DNA from: Bradyrhizobium sp. ISRA430
GTDB taxonomy: Bacteria; Pseudomonadota; Alphaproteobacteria; Rhizobiales; Xanthobacteraceae
DNA length: 64,000 bases
Reading direction: 5' to 3'
Assembly (NCBI RefSeq): GCF_029909975.1
Contig: NZ_CP094516.1
Span: 2,666,001-2,730,000, forward strand
Translations under genes and position numbers: made by a program
Shown here: positions 1 to 8,432 of the stretch, in pieces
Position numbering within the stretch: position 1 is the stretch's first letter
Layout of the letters: the number at the start of each line of letters is the position of its first letter
Notes under the pieces: generated by a model
What the model saw: only the letters and a program-made list of their open reading frames with translations
Database searches by the model: none
Told to the model about the DNA's origin: nothing

Positions 1-778
1 CGCCGACCAGCACCGGGACCACATCGCCGTAGCTGATCCAGGGAACGACGAAACCCGGCAGCCCCTGAGGAAGAGGACCCACGACCTTCAAGCCGTAAGC
101 TGCTCCAAGATCCAGCACACCGACAACGATCGTTGCCCCGACAACCGCGATCAGGATGCCTGGGAGTCGCTTGCTGTCCTTGAGAAGAAGGATCACGACC
201 AATGTGGCGAGCCCGATCCCGAGCGCGACCCAGTTTGTCCGTCCTTCCAGGATTGCGCCGACGATCGCCAATAAGCTTTGCAAGGGTCCTTTGCTCTCGA
301 TGGAGAAGCCGAAAAGCGTTGGCAATTGGCTGATCAAGACGGTCAGCGCTATTCCGTTCATGTAGCCATAACGGATCGGCTTGGAGAGAAGTTCGGTGAC
401 AAAGCCCAGGCGCGCAAGACCCGCCAGAATGCACACTATCCCCGAAACGATCGCCATCATGCCGGCGAGCGTCGCGGCCCGCAGGGGATCGCCGCCGGCC
501 AACGGAGTGACAACACCCAGGATGATCCCCACAAGCGCCGAGTCCGGGCCCAGGACAAGTATGCGGCTTGGGCCGAACAACGCGTAGACCAGCAGCGGCA
601 CGATTGTTGCGTAAAGACCATAGATGCCAGGCAGGCCCGATGCCGCCGCGTAGGCGATTCCAACCGGAACGAGCATTGTCGCCAGGACAACCCCGGCGAA
701 GATATCATGCGGAAGCCACGCTGCCTCATATAGACGGAGCGTCTCCAACCCTGGCAGCCGGTGGATCCAATGCTTCAT
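1..778 (-). CDS. SulP-family anion permease (C-terminus beyond window)
   Basis: Reading leftwards from the ATG at 778, an open frame runs without a stop to the window edge, so only the N-terminal 259 or so residues are present. The translation carries the SulP signature near residues 40-65 (GLPGIYGLYATIVPLL, then FGPSRILVLGPDSA) and alternating hydrophobic segments, so this is an inner-membrane secondary transporter of sulfate, bicarbonate or another inorganic anion. Whether a cytoplasmic STAS domain follows cannot be seen. The start is supported by a purine-rich GAGAG a few bases upstream. Substrate cannot be told from sequence; family assignment is firm. Confidence 0.88.
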   Translation of the reverse strand, partial: MKHWIHRLPGLETLRLYEAAWLPHDIFAGVVLATMLVPVGIAYAAASGLPGIYGLYATIVPLLVYALFGPSRILVLGPDSALVGIILGVVTPLAGGDPLRAATLAGMMAIVSGIVCILAGLARLGFVTELLSKPIRYGYMNGIALTVLISQLPTLFGFSIESKGPLQSLLAIVGAILEGRTNWVALGIGLATLVVILLLKDSKRLPGILIAVVGATIVVGVLDLGAAYGLKVVGPLPQGLPGFVVPWISYGDVVPVLVG

Positions 779-987
779 TGGGTCACTCTCAAACGCGGAT
801 CGGACTTGTCAGCCGCGCGTCGTGAGTTGCGCCGCGATTGGCGGACCAGAATCCACTATAGGCCATGTTCGCCTGGCATGTTGCATCATGGCGCCGCGAT
901 CGAGCAATCTGCCGGCGCTTTTGCACTGCAGCTTGAGTGCCGTCCACGCGATCAAAATGCGGGGTGGCACAATCGCGGCGCTGCTTT

Positions 988-2544
988 ATGCTCCGCCCGT
1001 CCGGCGCCGTCGCGCCGGAGCTAGGGCATCTGCGTTTGTCAAAGCTCACCCTGCCGGTCCGGCTCGCTCTCCTGGTCGCAGGAACGACGCTGCCGCTGAT
1101 CGTCTTTGCCGTCGGCCTCGCCTACTACAACTACGACCAGGATCGCAGCAATGCGACGCGCCGGGTGTTGGAGACGGTCCGCAGCATGCGCCTCGTGCTC
1201 GACTCCGAGGTTCAGCGGATGACGGGTGGATTGCAAGTGCTCGCGCTCAGCGACTCCTTGCGAAGCGGTGACTTCGACGGCTTCCGGCGCTTGGCGGACG
1301 GCTTCATCGCCCAGTACGGCGGAGACAGCGTCCTGCTCGTTGCCGACAGGTCCGGACGTCAGATATTCTCGACCGTGACGACCGATACGGCGAGCCTGCC
1401 GCCGCGCAACAATCATGCGATCGTGGAGCGGGTCTTTGCGAGCAAGGCGCCGCAATATTCCGATCTGTTCATCGGCTCGGTCAAGAAGCGCCCGATCGTG
1501 ACGGTCGAAGTCCCCGTGCTGCGCAACGGCGAGGTCGTCTACGCGCTCTCGTTCAGCCCGCCGATCGACGTCTTCCAGCGGCTGGTCGAGCAACAACGGC
1601 CCGACGACCACTGGGCGGTCTCGCTTCTGGACACCAAGGGCTTCGTGTTCGCACGCACGCCCAATCCAGCCGAGACGTTCGGCAAGCGGGCCTCACCTTC
1701 GCTCTACAACGCGATGTTTCGCGCGAGCGAAGCCGCCCTCCCGACGATCTCGCTCGACGGTGTCGCGCTCGCAGCCGCCTATACGCGCTCGAGGCTGACC
1801 GGCTGGACGGTCGCCGCAGGCGTCGCGGAGAGTTCGCTGATCGCGCCGCTTTGGCGCAACATCGCGATCACCGGCCTGATCGGCGGCGTGCTGCTCCTGA
1901 TCGGCCTCACCTTCGCGGTGCGGATGGCGACCACGATCGCGCGCGGCGAGATGCTGCACGACCTGCTGATCGAGGAGCTCAACCATCGCGTCAAGAATAC
2001 GCTGGCGCTGATGCAGGCGATCGCGGTGCAGACCTTCCGCAGCGCGAGCCGGGACGAGCGGACGAAGTTCGAGGGGCGGCTCGGCGCGCTCGCCGAGGCG
2101 CATAATCTGTTGAGCCAGGAGAAGTGGCAGGGCTCGGAGCTGAAGGACGTGCTCGACCGCGTGCTACAGGCCTTCATGCTTACCGCTCCCGAACGCATCC
2201 GGATGTTCGGCCCCACGGCGCCGCTGTCGCCGCGGCTTGCCGTGGTGCTCTCGATGATCGTGCACGAGATGGCCACTAACGCCGCGAAATACGGCGCGCT
2301 GTCCAACGAGACCGGCAGGGTAACGCTGGATTGGGAGGTGATCGCCGATTCGCCGAAGCCGCGGCTGCGGCTGATCTGGACCGAGATCGGTGGACCGCCC
2401 GTGACGGCCCCCGTTCAGCGCGGCTTCGGCTCGCGCCTGATCGAGCGCAGCGCGCGCGACCAGCTCGGCGGCGAAGCGACCGTCGACTTCCTGCCGCGCG
2501 GCGTCGTCTACACCATCAGTTGCGCGCTGGACGAGGCGCGCTGA
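988..2544 (+). CDS. HWE/HisKA_2-family sensor histidine kinase
   Basis: Membrane-bound sensor kinase of about 518 residues. It has an N-terminal membrane helix (LALLVAGTTLPLIVFAVGL), a long periplasmic region that looks like a Cache-type sensor, a second helix (NIAITGLIGGVLLLIGL), then the kinase core. The phospho-acceptor is His333 in ELNHRVKNTL; the ATP lobe has the HEMATNAAKYGALS N-box and a WTE motif, which together define the HWE class common in rhizobia. No receiver or output gene is adjacent, so the partner and stimulus are unknown. The ATG at 988 is preferred; a GTG at 937 in the same frame would add 17 residues without resembling family members. The next gene starts 25 bp downstream and may be co-transcribed. 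Confidence 0.85.
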   Translation: MLRPSGAVAPELGHLRLSKLTLPVRLALLVAGTTLPLIVFAVGLAYYNYDQDRSNATRRVLETVRSMRLVLDSEVQRMTGGLQVLALSDSLRSGDFDGFRRLADGFIAQYGGDSVLLVADRSGRQIFSTVTTDTASLPPRNNHAIVERVFASKAPQYSDLFIGSVKKRPIVTVEVPVLRNGEVVYALSFSPPIDVFQRLVEQQRPDDHWAVSLLDTKGFVFARTPNPAETFGKRASPSLYNAMFRASEAALPTISLDGVALAAAYTRSRLTGWTVAAGVAESSLIAPLWRNIAITGLIGGVLLLIGLTFAVRMATTIARGEMLHDLLIEELNHRVKNTLALMQAIAVQTFRSASRDERTKFEGRLGALAEAHNLLSQEKWQGSELKDVLDRVLQAFMLTAPERIRMFGPTAPLSPRLAVVLSMIVHEMATNAAKYGALSNETGRVTLDWEVIADSPKPRLRLIWTEIGGPPVTAPVQRGFGSRLIERSARDQLGGEATVDFLPRGVVYTISCALDEAR

Positions 2545-2569
2545 AGCGGACCAACAGGACAGGCATGAC

Positions 2570-3706
2570 ATGAAGATCACCAACGTTCGCGCACACGTTC
2601 TCGAAGCAAAGCTGTCGCAGCCCTTTGCCTATTCGCGGGCCTGGTACGACACGCGCACCGCGATGCTGGTCGAGATCGAGACCGATGCGGGCGTCATCGG
2701 CTGGGGCGAATGCTACGGGCCGGCGAGGATGACCGCCGCGGTGGTTCAAAGCGTCGCGCCATGGCTGATCGGTGAGGATCCGTTGCGCACCGACGTGCTG
2801 TGGCAGACTATCTACGCACGCTTGCGCGATCACGGCCAAAAGGGCGTCGTCATCCAGGGACTGAGCGGCATCGACATCGCTCTGTGGGACGTCAAGGGCA
2901 AGCACTTCGGCGTGCCCGTGCATCAGCTCCTCGGCGGCGCGGCGCGCCTGGAGGTGCAGGCCTATGCAACCGGACTCTACCGGCGCAAATCAGGCGACCC
3001 GCTGCAGTACCTCCCGGAGGAAGCGGCCGGTTATGCCGCGGAAGGGTTCGGTGCGGTGAAGCTGAAGGTCGGCTTCGATATCGCCGAGGATGCCGCGGTG
3101 ACGCGTGCGGTGCGCGAGGCGATCGGCCCGGATGTCGCGCTGATGGTCGATGCGAACCACGCCTATGACTCGACGGCGGCGATCCGGCTCGGCCGCCTGA
3201 TCGAACGCCACGATATCGCCTGGTTCGAGGAGCCTGTTCCGCCGGAGGACATCGCGGGCTATCGCGCGGTGAGATCCGCGCTGACCATTCCCATCGCGGG
3301 CGGCGAATGCGAGTTCACCCGCTTCGGCTTCCGTGAGATGTTCGCCTCCCATGCGCTGGACATCGCCCAGCCCGACACCTGCGCGGCCGGGGGTTTCAGC
3401 GAATGCAAGAAGATCGCCGATATGAGCGAGGCGTTCGGCATTCGATACAATCCCCATGTCTGGGGCACCGGCATCGCGATCGCGGCCTCGCTTCAGCTTC
3501 TCGCAGTGCTGCCCTCGCATACGCCGACGTCGCTGGCGCCGCTCCAGCCCTTGCTCGAATTCGACCGCACCGAGCATCCCATCCGCCAGGCGGTCCTGAA
3601 GAATCCGATCGAGCACAAGGACGGCACTGTTCGCGTCCCCGACGGTCCCGGCCTCGGGATCGAGATCGACCGCAAGGCGCTCGCGCGCTTCGCGGTGAGC
3701 GCCTAA
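2570..3706 (+). CDS. Mandelate racemase/muconate lactonizing enzyme family protein (enolase superfamily)
   Basis: A 378-residue cytosolic enzyme, the usual length for the superfamily, which abstracts a proton alpha to a carboxylate. The N-terminal capping domain is followed by a TIM barrel with a KLK motif (Lys164/Lys166), metal ligands Asp194 (MVDANHAYD), Glu220 (WFEEPVPPED) and Glu246 (GGECEFT), and His296 in YNPHVWGTG as candidate second base. Having both Lys and His bases fits the mandelate racemase subgroup, which includes sugar-acid dehydratases. The substrate cannot be inferred; no sugar-acid transporter is beside it. The stop codon overlaps the stop of the convergent ccdA-like gene by 4 bp. 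Confidence 0.88.
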   Translation: MKITNVRAHVLEAKLSQPFAYSRAWYDTRTAMLVEIETDAGVIGWGECYGPARMTAAVVQSVAPWLIGEDPLRTDVLWQTIYARLRDHGQKGVVIQGLSGIDIALWDVKGKHFGVPVHQLLGGAARLEVQAYATGLYRRKSGDPLQYLPEEAAGYAAEGFGAVKLKVGFDIAEDAAVTRAVREAIGPDVALMVDANHAYDSTAAIRLGRLIERHDIAWFEEPVPPEDIAGYRAVRSALTIPIAGGECEFTRFGFREMFASHALDIAQPDTCAAGGFSECKKIADMSEAFGIRYNPHVWGTGIAIAASLQLLAVLPSHTPTSLAPLQPLLEFDRTEHPIRQAVLKNPIEHKDGTVRVPDGPGLGIEIDRKALARFAVSA

Positions 3707-4434
3707 CCGATCGTCTGAAGCACCGGGAACGTCTCGAGCAGCCAGATGCTCACGTTCGAGACAGCACCGGTCAGAAATCCGATTCCGGTGATCACCATCA
3801 ACACGCCCATGGCGCGCTCGACATTGACGAGCTGCCGCTTCATGCGCGCGAACAGTTTCGAGAACTGCTCGATCATCAGCGCGGCGATCAGGAAGGGAAT
3901 GCCGAGACCTGCGGAATAGACCGCGAGCAGCCCTGCCCCCTTCGTCACCGTCGCCTCTGCCGCGGCGATCGAGAGGATCGCGGCGAGGATCGGGCCGATG
4001 CAGGGCGTCCAGCCGAAGGCGAAGGCAAGCCCCATGACGTAGGCGCCCCAGAGGCCGACGGGTTTCGGGATCGGCAGCCGGCCTTCGCGCATCAGGAACC
4101 CAATGCGCGTCAATCCGAGGAAGTGCAGACCCATCACGATGATGACGATGCCGGCGAGGATCGAAAGCTCGGCCGACCAGGCGCGGATCAGCCCGCCGAT
4201 CAGTGAGGCGCTGGCACCCAGGGCGACGAAGACCGTGGAGAAGCCGAGAACGAACAGCAGCGCCGACATCATGACCGCGCGCTTGGAGGCCGATGCCGGC
4301 TCCTCGCTCTCGACATGCTCGATCGTGGCACCGGTGAGATAGATCAGATAGGGCGGAACCAGGGGCAGGACGCAGGGGGAGAGAAAGCTGACGAGGCCGG
4401 CTATCAGCGCCGCCGGGATCGAAACATTTTGCAT
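3703..4434 (-). CDS. CcdA-like cytochrome c biogenesis / thiol-disulfide transmembrane protein
   Basis: A 243-residue polytopic membrane protein of the DsbD/CcdA family, which passes reducing equivalents across the inner membrane to periplasmic thioredoxin-like proteins, for example for cytochrome c maturation. Diagnostic features are the paired Pro-flanked cysteines SPCVLPLVPP in the first helix and WTPCIGP in the middle, with about six hydrophobic segments. The length matches stand-alone CcdA. No ccm genes are adjacent, so its partner could be elsewhere. It converges on the enolase-family gene with a 4-bp overlap of the two stop codons. Confidence 0.88.
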   Translation of the reverse strand: MQNVSIPAALIAGLVSFLSPCVLPLVPPYLIYLTGATIEHVESEEPASASKRAVMMSALLFVLGFSTVFVALGASASLIGGLIRAWSAELSILAGIVIIVMGLHFLGLTRIGFLMREGRLPIPKPVGLWGAYVMGLAFAFGWTPCIGPILAAILSIAAAEATVTKGAGLLAVYSAGLGIPFLIAALMIEQFSKLFARMKRQLVNVERAMGVLMVITGIGFLTGAVSNVSIWLLETFPVLQTIG

Positions 4435-4563
4435 GATGCAGTCGGAGCCATTTCAGGCCCCAGGCACAGCGCGCGAGGACTGCGCGAGACCGGAGCCGGA
4501 CCGGCTCTGGTGTAGCCGATGCCGGAGAATGCGCAACAGAGGCGCAGGCAAACCAGGGCTCCT

Positions 4564-4599
4564 CCCGATGCCGTCTGTGATCACAGATGCGGCATCGGG
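4564..4599. repeat. Strong intergenic hairpin containing a perfect 14-bp palindrome
   Basis: Between the CcdA-like gene and the small upstream gene is a 36-bp dyad. A 10-bp outer stem (CCCGATGCCG with CGGCATCGGG) encloses a perfect 14-bp palindrome TCTGTGATCACAGA, with a 2-nt bulge. No T-run follows on either strand, so it is a weak candidate for an intrinsic terminator; it may stabilise an mRNA end or bind a regulator (the core resembles a tightly spaced CRP/FNR half-site pair). Confidence 0.6.
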
Positions 4600-4640
4600 A
4601 CGCGCACAAATCTCGCAAAAGCGGGATTGGGGCGGCGCGG

Positions 4641-4907
4641 CTATTTCACCACGCGGAGCAGCGGACGCCGGGGCTGGTCCTGCGTCTGCTTGGAAGGCGG
4701 CTGCGGTTCGCTTCCAGCGCTCCGCAGCATTTCGTCGCACAATGCCCGAAGATCGGCATTGTCAATTCCTTTGAGCCTCATCCTCAAATCGAGGATGACA
4801 ATCGAGAGCAATTCGGCCGTCTCCCGGCCGTTGTTCTGGTTGAGGACCTTGCGGCACTCCTCGAGCGTTCCCAGCACCGACTGCAATTGTTCGTCTAAAT
4901 GCGACAC
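4641..4907 (-). CDS. Small hypothetical protein
   Basis: A small soluble protein of about 88 residues, not recognised. It begins at a GTG at 4907 preceded by GGAAAG at good spacing. A frame extension to 4988 exists, but its extra residues are composition-poor and lack a ribosome site. The body is helical and leucine/glutamate rich (LGTLEECRKVLNQNN, then LLSIVILDLRMRLKGI), suggesting a small helical bundle, with a Pro/Gln-rich tail before the basic end PLLRVVK. No transmembrane segment or signal peptide is seen. It lies about 200 bp upstream of the CcdA-like gene in the same direction, separated by the 4564-4599 hairpin. Confidence 0.55.
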   Translation of the reverse strand: MSHLDEQLQSVLGTLEECRKVLNQNNGRETAELLSIVILDLRMRLKGIDNADLRALCDEMLRSAGSEPQPPSKQTQDQPRRPLLRVVK

Positions 4908-5388
4908 CGGCGTTCTTTCCGTTCGTTCGGCCTGTGAGAAGTGACGGTAATGTTCCCCACGGCCCCCATACCAGGGTGAGGATAGCACGTGGACTTTACG
5001 CCTTCGAACACGAATTCAGGGCGTTCCGAGCCCAAAGCCGGGATTCCACCCAAGAGTAACCCACAGCGCGAGCGGCGGAGGTCGAACCGGCGAAGAGCAC
5101 AACGCCTGGCGCGGGACGAACGATCCCCATCGCAGCCTCGGACAGGCCACCGCGCAACGCCCATCCTTCCGGACGGATCCGCTCTCCTCGCAGCCATCTC
5201 AAGGCTCGCTACGGAACGCACGCGATACCCCTCTTCCGGACGATCTTCTGTCCGATTCCAGCCCCCCAGCGCACCCAAATACCACTCGTGGCGAGTAAAG
5301 GATGACGTTCAAAAGTCGTCGCCCCGCAACCCGCCGTGGTTGTGGTTTGCGCAAGATTCTGCCAGTTTAGCGGGCCGGAAGGACTTGT
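4908..5388. other. Intergenic region, no gene recognised
   Basis: About 480 bp between the divergent small gene and the LysR gene. Both strands have open frames, but none has a plausible ribosome site or family-like sequence; they are GC-frame shadows. The only clear signal is the ribosome site GGAAGGA just before the LysR start at 5389. Confidence 0.5.
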
Positions 5389-6435
5389 ATGCACCTCTTG
5401 GCGGAAAGGGGCGTTCCACTGGAAGAACGCCAGAAAGCAAATCTCGGCGGCCTCTCGGATTGGGATGCGGCCCGGATATTCCTTGAAGTTGTCCGTTGCG
5501 GCAGTTTCCGCTCGGCGGCCGAACGCCTTTCGTTGTCGATCAACGCAGTCCGCCGGCGAATCGACGATTTCGAGCGCCAGACCGGCACCACCCTGTTCAC
5601 GCGCGACGTTCACGGCACGCATCTGACTGACGACGGCGCGCTGGTGGTCTCGGCGGTCGAACGAATGGAGGCGGCCACCTTCGACGTCCTGCGCGCCAGC
5701 GATTCGATGGTCAACGCGCTGACCGGCGAGGTTCGGGTCGCCGTCACCGAGGGACTCGGGACATTCTGGCTGGCCCCGCGGCTCGTCGAATTCCAGCAGG
5801 CCTATCCGAAGATTCTGGTCGACCTGCATTGCGCGATGCGCTCGGCCGACGTCTCCCGCCACGAGGCCGACGTCGCCATCCATCTGTCGCGCCCCTCCGC
5901 GCTCGACATCAAGCTGGTGCGGCTCGGCCGCATGCATCTGATGTTCTGGGCCGCGAAGAAATATGTCGAGAAGCATGGCGCGCCGCGATCGGCGACGGAA
6001 TTGATCAAGCATCGTCTGGTGCTGCAGTTCGCCGACCAGCTCGCCGCCAAGGAAACTTTTGAGAGCTTCTTCCCAGGCGTTCCCGAGCGTGACCTTCTGG
6101 TCATGAAGACCAACGTCTCAAGCGCCAACTACTGGGCTGTCGCGAATGGCGCCGGAATCGGCGTATTCCCGAGCTACGCCATTGCGCTTGGCGGGAAGTT
6201 GACTCCACTGGACGTCGAGCTGAACAGACCGCTGGATATCTGGTTGTCCTACCATCCCGGTAGCGGCCGGATTCCGAGAGTGCGGCACATGATTGACTGG
6301 CTGATCGAAGCTTTCAATCCGGCACGCTTCCCGTGGTTTAAGGACGAGTTCGTGCATCCGCATGAATTCAAGGACTTGTATATGGGCGAACCCCTGACCC
6401 AGCTCTTCGGGGGATTTTCAACCGAAGAACGGTGA
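5389..6435 (+). CDS. LysR-family transcriptional regulator
   Basis: A 348-residue DNA-binding regulator. The N-terminal winged helix-turn-helix lies around residues 27-85 (WDAARIFLEVVRCGSFRSAA, then LSINAVRRRIDDFE), followed by the periplasmic-binding-protein-like effector domain typical of LysR proteins. The C-terminus extends some 25-30 residues beyond the usual end (FKDLYMGEPLTQLFGGF), which is slightly unusual. GGAAGGA lies 8 nt before the ATG. It is followed after only 7 bp by an XRE-family regulator, so the two are probably one transcript; no metabolic gene is divergent from it, so the target is not evident. Confidence 0.88.
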   Translation: MHLLAERGVPLEERQKANLGGLSDWDAARIFLEVVRCGSFRSAAERLSLSINAVRRRIDDFERQTGTTLFTRDVHGTHLTDDGALVVSAVERMEAATFDVLRASDSMVNALTGEVRVAVTEGLGTFWLAPRLVEFQQAYPKILVDLHCAMRSADVSRHEADVAIHLSRPSALDIKLVRLGRMHLMFWAAKKYVEKHGAPRSATELIKHRLVLQFADQLAAKETFESFFPGVPERDLLVMKTNVSSANYWAVANGAGIGVFPSYAIALGGKLTPLDVELNRPLDIWLSYHPGSGRIPRVRHMIDWLIEAFNPARFPWFKDEFVHPHEFKDLYMGEPLTQLFGGFSTEER

Positions 6436-6442
6436 GAACAAT

Positions 6443-6835
6443 ATGAAAGCAGCGGCAAAGAGAATGAAGCAGCGCAGTGCCGGCAAGCCGGACATCGAGC
6501 TTGGCAAGCGGATCCGGCTCCGCCGCGTCGAGATGAAGATCTCGCAGGCCGAGCTGGGCGAAAAGCTCGGCGTCAGCTTCCAGCAGGTCCAAAAGTACGA
6601 GAAGGGCGTCAATCGGGTCGGCGCGGCTCGCCTTCAGCAGATCGCCGCCGCCCTCGATGTGCCCGTCACCTTCTTCTATGACGGCGACAACAAGGCGCGC
6701 GAGGTCGAGAGCCTGCTCTTCCTCGACAGCGCCTTCAGCCTCCGGCTGCTGCGCGCCTACAGCAAGATCAAGGACCAGACGGTGCAGCGTCAGCTCGTCT
6801 CGCTGATGGAATCGATCGCGGCGAACGAAGGCTGA
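6443..6835 (+). CDS. XRE-family helix-turn-helix regulator
   Basis: A 130-residue cytosolic DNA-binding protein. An HTH_XRE domain covers residues 18-75 (LGKRIRLRRVEMKISQAELG, then FQQVQKYEKGVNRVGAARL), followed by a short helical tail (ESLLFLDSAFSLRLLRAY) that probably mediates dimerisation. This compact form is widespread in Rhizobiales with several copies per genome. The start is 7 bp after the LysR stop, which supports co-transcription. Downstream lie an inverted repeat and an intrinsic terminator. Target genes are unknown. Confidence 0.88.
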   Translation: MKAAAKRMKQRSAGKPDIELGKRIRLRRVEMKISQAELGEKLGVSFQQVQKYEKGVNRVGAARLQQIAAALDVPVTFFYDGDNKAREVESLLFLDSAFSLRLLRAYSKIKDQTVQRQLVSLMESIAANEG

Positions 6836-6867
6836 GATCGACCGGAGGTCTGGCCATCAGGGCCGGT

Positions 6868-6907
6868 GTTCAATCCGCCGCGTCGCGGGGGCGTGGCCGG
6901 ATTGAAC
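6868..6907. repeat. Inverted repeat, perfect 10-bp arms
   Basis: GTTCAATCCG (6868-6877) and CGGATTGAAC (6898-6907) form a perfect 10-bp stem around a 20-nt GC-rich loop. It is followed after about 40 nt by a terminator hairpin. The arrangement could be the 3' untranslated region of the LysR-XRE transcript or an independent small RNA. Confidence 0.6.
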
Positions 6908-6948
6908 GAGACCGTGCGGCGCGCGCATGACGCGATTCTTTTTCTTTC

Positions 6949-6973
6949 GGGGCGGTCTGACTGCCCCTTTTTT
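6949..6973 (+). terminator. Intrinsic terminator
   Basis: GGGGCGG pairs with CTGCCCC around a TCTGA loop (one G-T pair) and is followed by a run of six T residues. It would end the LysR-XRE transcript or a small RNA starting in the same gap. Confidence 0.75.
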
Positions 6974-7172
6974 CTTTTCCGGCATCCTGCCGGCCATCGC
7001 ACCCGCGGTTTTCGCGAACCCATTCAGGCTCTGCCGCGACCTGGTCCCGCCGACTGCGCACGTGGCCATGCAATCGCGGCGCAGGCGGATGCAAAGTCCT
7101 TGCCTCGCCGCCGTTGACCCTGACATCGCGTCAGCCGCACATTGCGCCCGTCAAAAGAAAAGCGGGTGCGCG

Positions 7173-7994
7173 ATGCCGGACCAATCCAACACGACCGAAA
7201 CCTCCCACGCCGACGGCAAGATCCTCAAGCACACTGCCGACGGCGTCGGCGTGATCACCTTCAACAATCCCGACAAGCGCAATGCAATGTCGCTGGAGAT
7301 GTGGGCGGGATTTGGCGAGGCGCTGACGAGCTTGCGCGACGACGATGCGGTGCGCGTCGTGATCCTGCGCGGCGCCGGCGGCAAGGCGTTCGTGTCGGGT
7401 GCCGACATCAGCCAATTCGAGAAGTCCCGACACAATGCAGCGGCGTCGGAAGAATACGCCAAGCGTAGTGCGGCCCAGCGCGCGCTTCTCGCCGACTATC
7501 CCAAGCCGACGATCGCCTGCATCCAGGGCTTTTGTCTCGGCGGCGGCATGCAGGTCGCGATGCTCGCCGACATTCGCATTGCTTCCCACGGCAGCCAGTT
7601 CGGCATTCCCGCGGCGAAACTCGGCATCGCCTATGGCTATGACGGGTTGCGGAATCTGGTGTCGCTGGTCGGGCCGTCCTGGGCGCGGCTGCTGATGTAC
7701 ACGGGCATGCGCATCGATGCGGAGGAGGCGCTGCGCATCGGGCTGATCGAGCGGATGATCCCGGATGATCAGCTCTGGGGCGAGACCATGGCAATTGCGG
7801 AAACGATCTCGGGGAACGCACCGCTCTCGATCAAGGCCGCCAAGATCACCATCGCGCAGGTGCTGAAGGACGAAAGCCGGCGCGACATGGAGGCGATCAA
7901 GACGATCGGGAACGCCTGCATGGACAGTGCGGATTTCCGCGAGGGTCGACAGGCCTTCATGGAGAAGCGCAAGCCGCAGTTCCAGGGGCGCTGA
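7173..7994 (+). CDS. Enoyl-CoA hydratase/isomerase family protein
   Basis: A 273-residue crotonase-fold enzyme, expected to hydrate or isomerise an acyl-CoA in the cytosol. Oxyanion-hole segments are visible: AFVSGADISQF around residue 70 and IQGFCLGGGMQVAMLADIRIA around residue 110, followed by FGIPAAKLGIAYGYDGL. The usual second catalytic Glu (GxxPE) is replaced by a KLGIAYGY context, so the exact reaction is uncertain and could be an isomerase or decarboxylase variant. The ATG at 7173 starts the family-like sequence. No other beta-oxidation gene is adjacent. Confidence 0.85.
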   Translation: MPDQSNTTETSHADGKILKHTADGVGVITFNNPDKRNAMSLEMWAGFGEALTSLRDDDAVRVVILRGAGGKAFVSGADISQFEKSRHNAAASEEYAKRSAAQRALLADYPKPTIACIQGFCLGGGMQVAMLADIRIASHGSQFGIPAAKLGIAYGYDGLRNLVSLVGPSWARLLMYTGMRIDAEEALRIGLIERMIPDDQLWGETMAIAETISGNAPLSIKAAKITIAQVLKDESRRDMEAIKTIGNACMDSADFREGRQAFMEKRKPQFQGR

Positions 7995-8099
7995 AGCTGA
8001 ACCCGCATTCAGGAAGATTAAATTCCTCGCTGCCCCGCGCTGCAACAGCAACCAACTGATCTCCCGAGTGTTCTTCCGCCACCAACGAGGGAGATTGCG

Positions 8100-8387
8100 A
8101 TGAAACTCAAGTTTGCTGTTCTTGGTCTGGCTGCCATGGGCGGTGCTGCGCTCGCGTCAGGGCAGGCTCTGGCGGCGATGCCGAACGGCATTCCGCAAGC
8201 CGATCGAATCGCAAGCGGCCCGGCCGCGAACGTCGATCAGGTGCGCATGGTGTGTAACGCCTGGGGCCGCTGCTGGTGGCGCCCGAACTATTACGGCGCC
8301 TACGGCTATTATGGCGGCCCGCGACGCTTCTACGGACCGCGTCCGTGGGGCTGGGGCCACCCCTGGCACCGCTGGCACCGCTGGTGA
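8100..8387 (+). CDS. Small secreted Gly/Tyr/Trp/His-rich protein
   Basis: A 95-residue exported protein. Residues 1-26 form a Sec signal peptide (basic start, AVLGLAAMGGAALASG core, likely cleavage after ALA). The mature part has the motif VRMVCNAWGRCWWRPNYYG with two cysteines, then a Tyr/Gly and Trp/His-rich tail (GWGHPWHRWHRW). Similar small proteins are numerous in Bradyrhizobium genomes but have no known function; the His/Trp tail could bind metal, which is inference. GAGGGA precedes the ATG and a terminator follows directly. Confidence 0.78.
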   Translation: MKLKFAVLGLAAMGGAALASGQALAAMPNGIPQADRIASGPAANVDQVRMVCNAWGRCWWRPNYYGAYGYYGGPRRFYGPRPWGWGHPWHRWHRW

Positions 8388-8393
8388 ACGATG

Positions 8394-8414
8394 AAGGGGC
8401 CCACGGGCCCCTTT
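8394..8414. terminator. Bidirectional intrinsic terminator
   Basis: AAGGGGCCC and GGGCCCCTT form a near-perfect hairpin flanked by A residues on one side and T residues on the other. It lies between the small secreted protein gene and the convergent dehydrogenase gene, so it can serve both strands. Confidence 0.75.
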
Positions 8415-8432
8415 CTCTTGTGCGCGTTCTGA

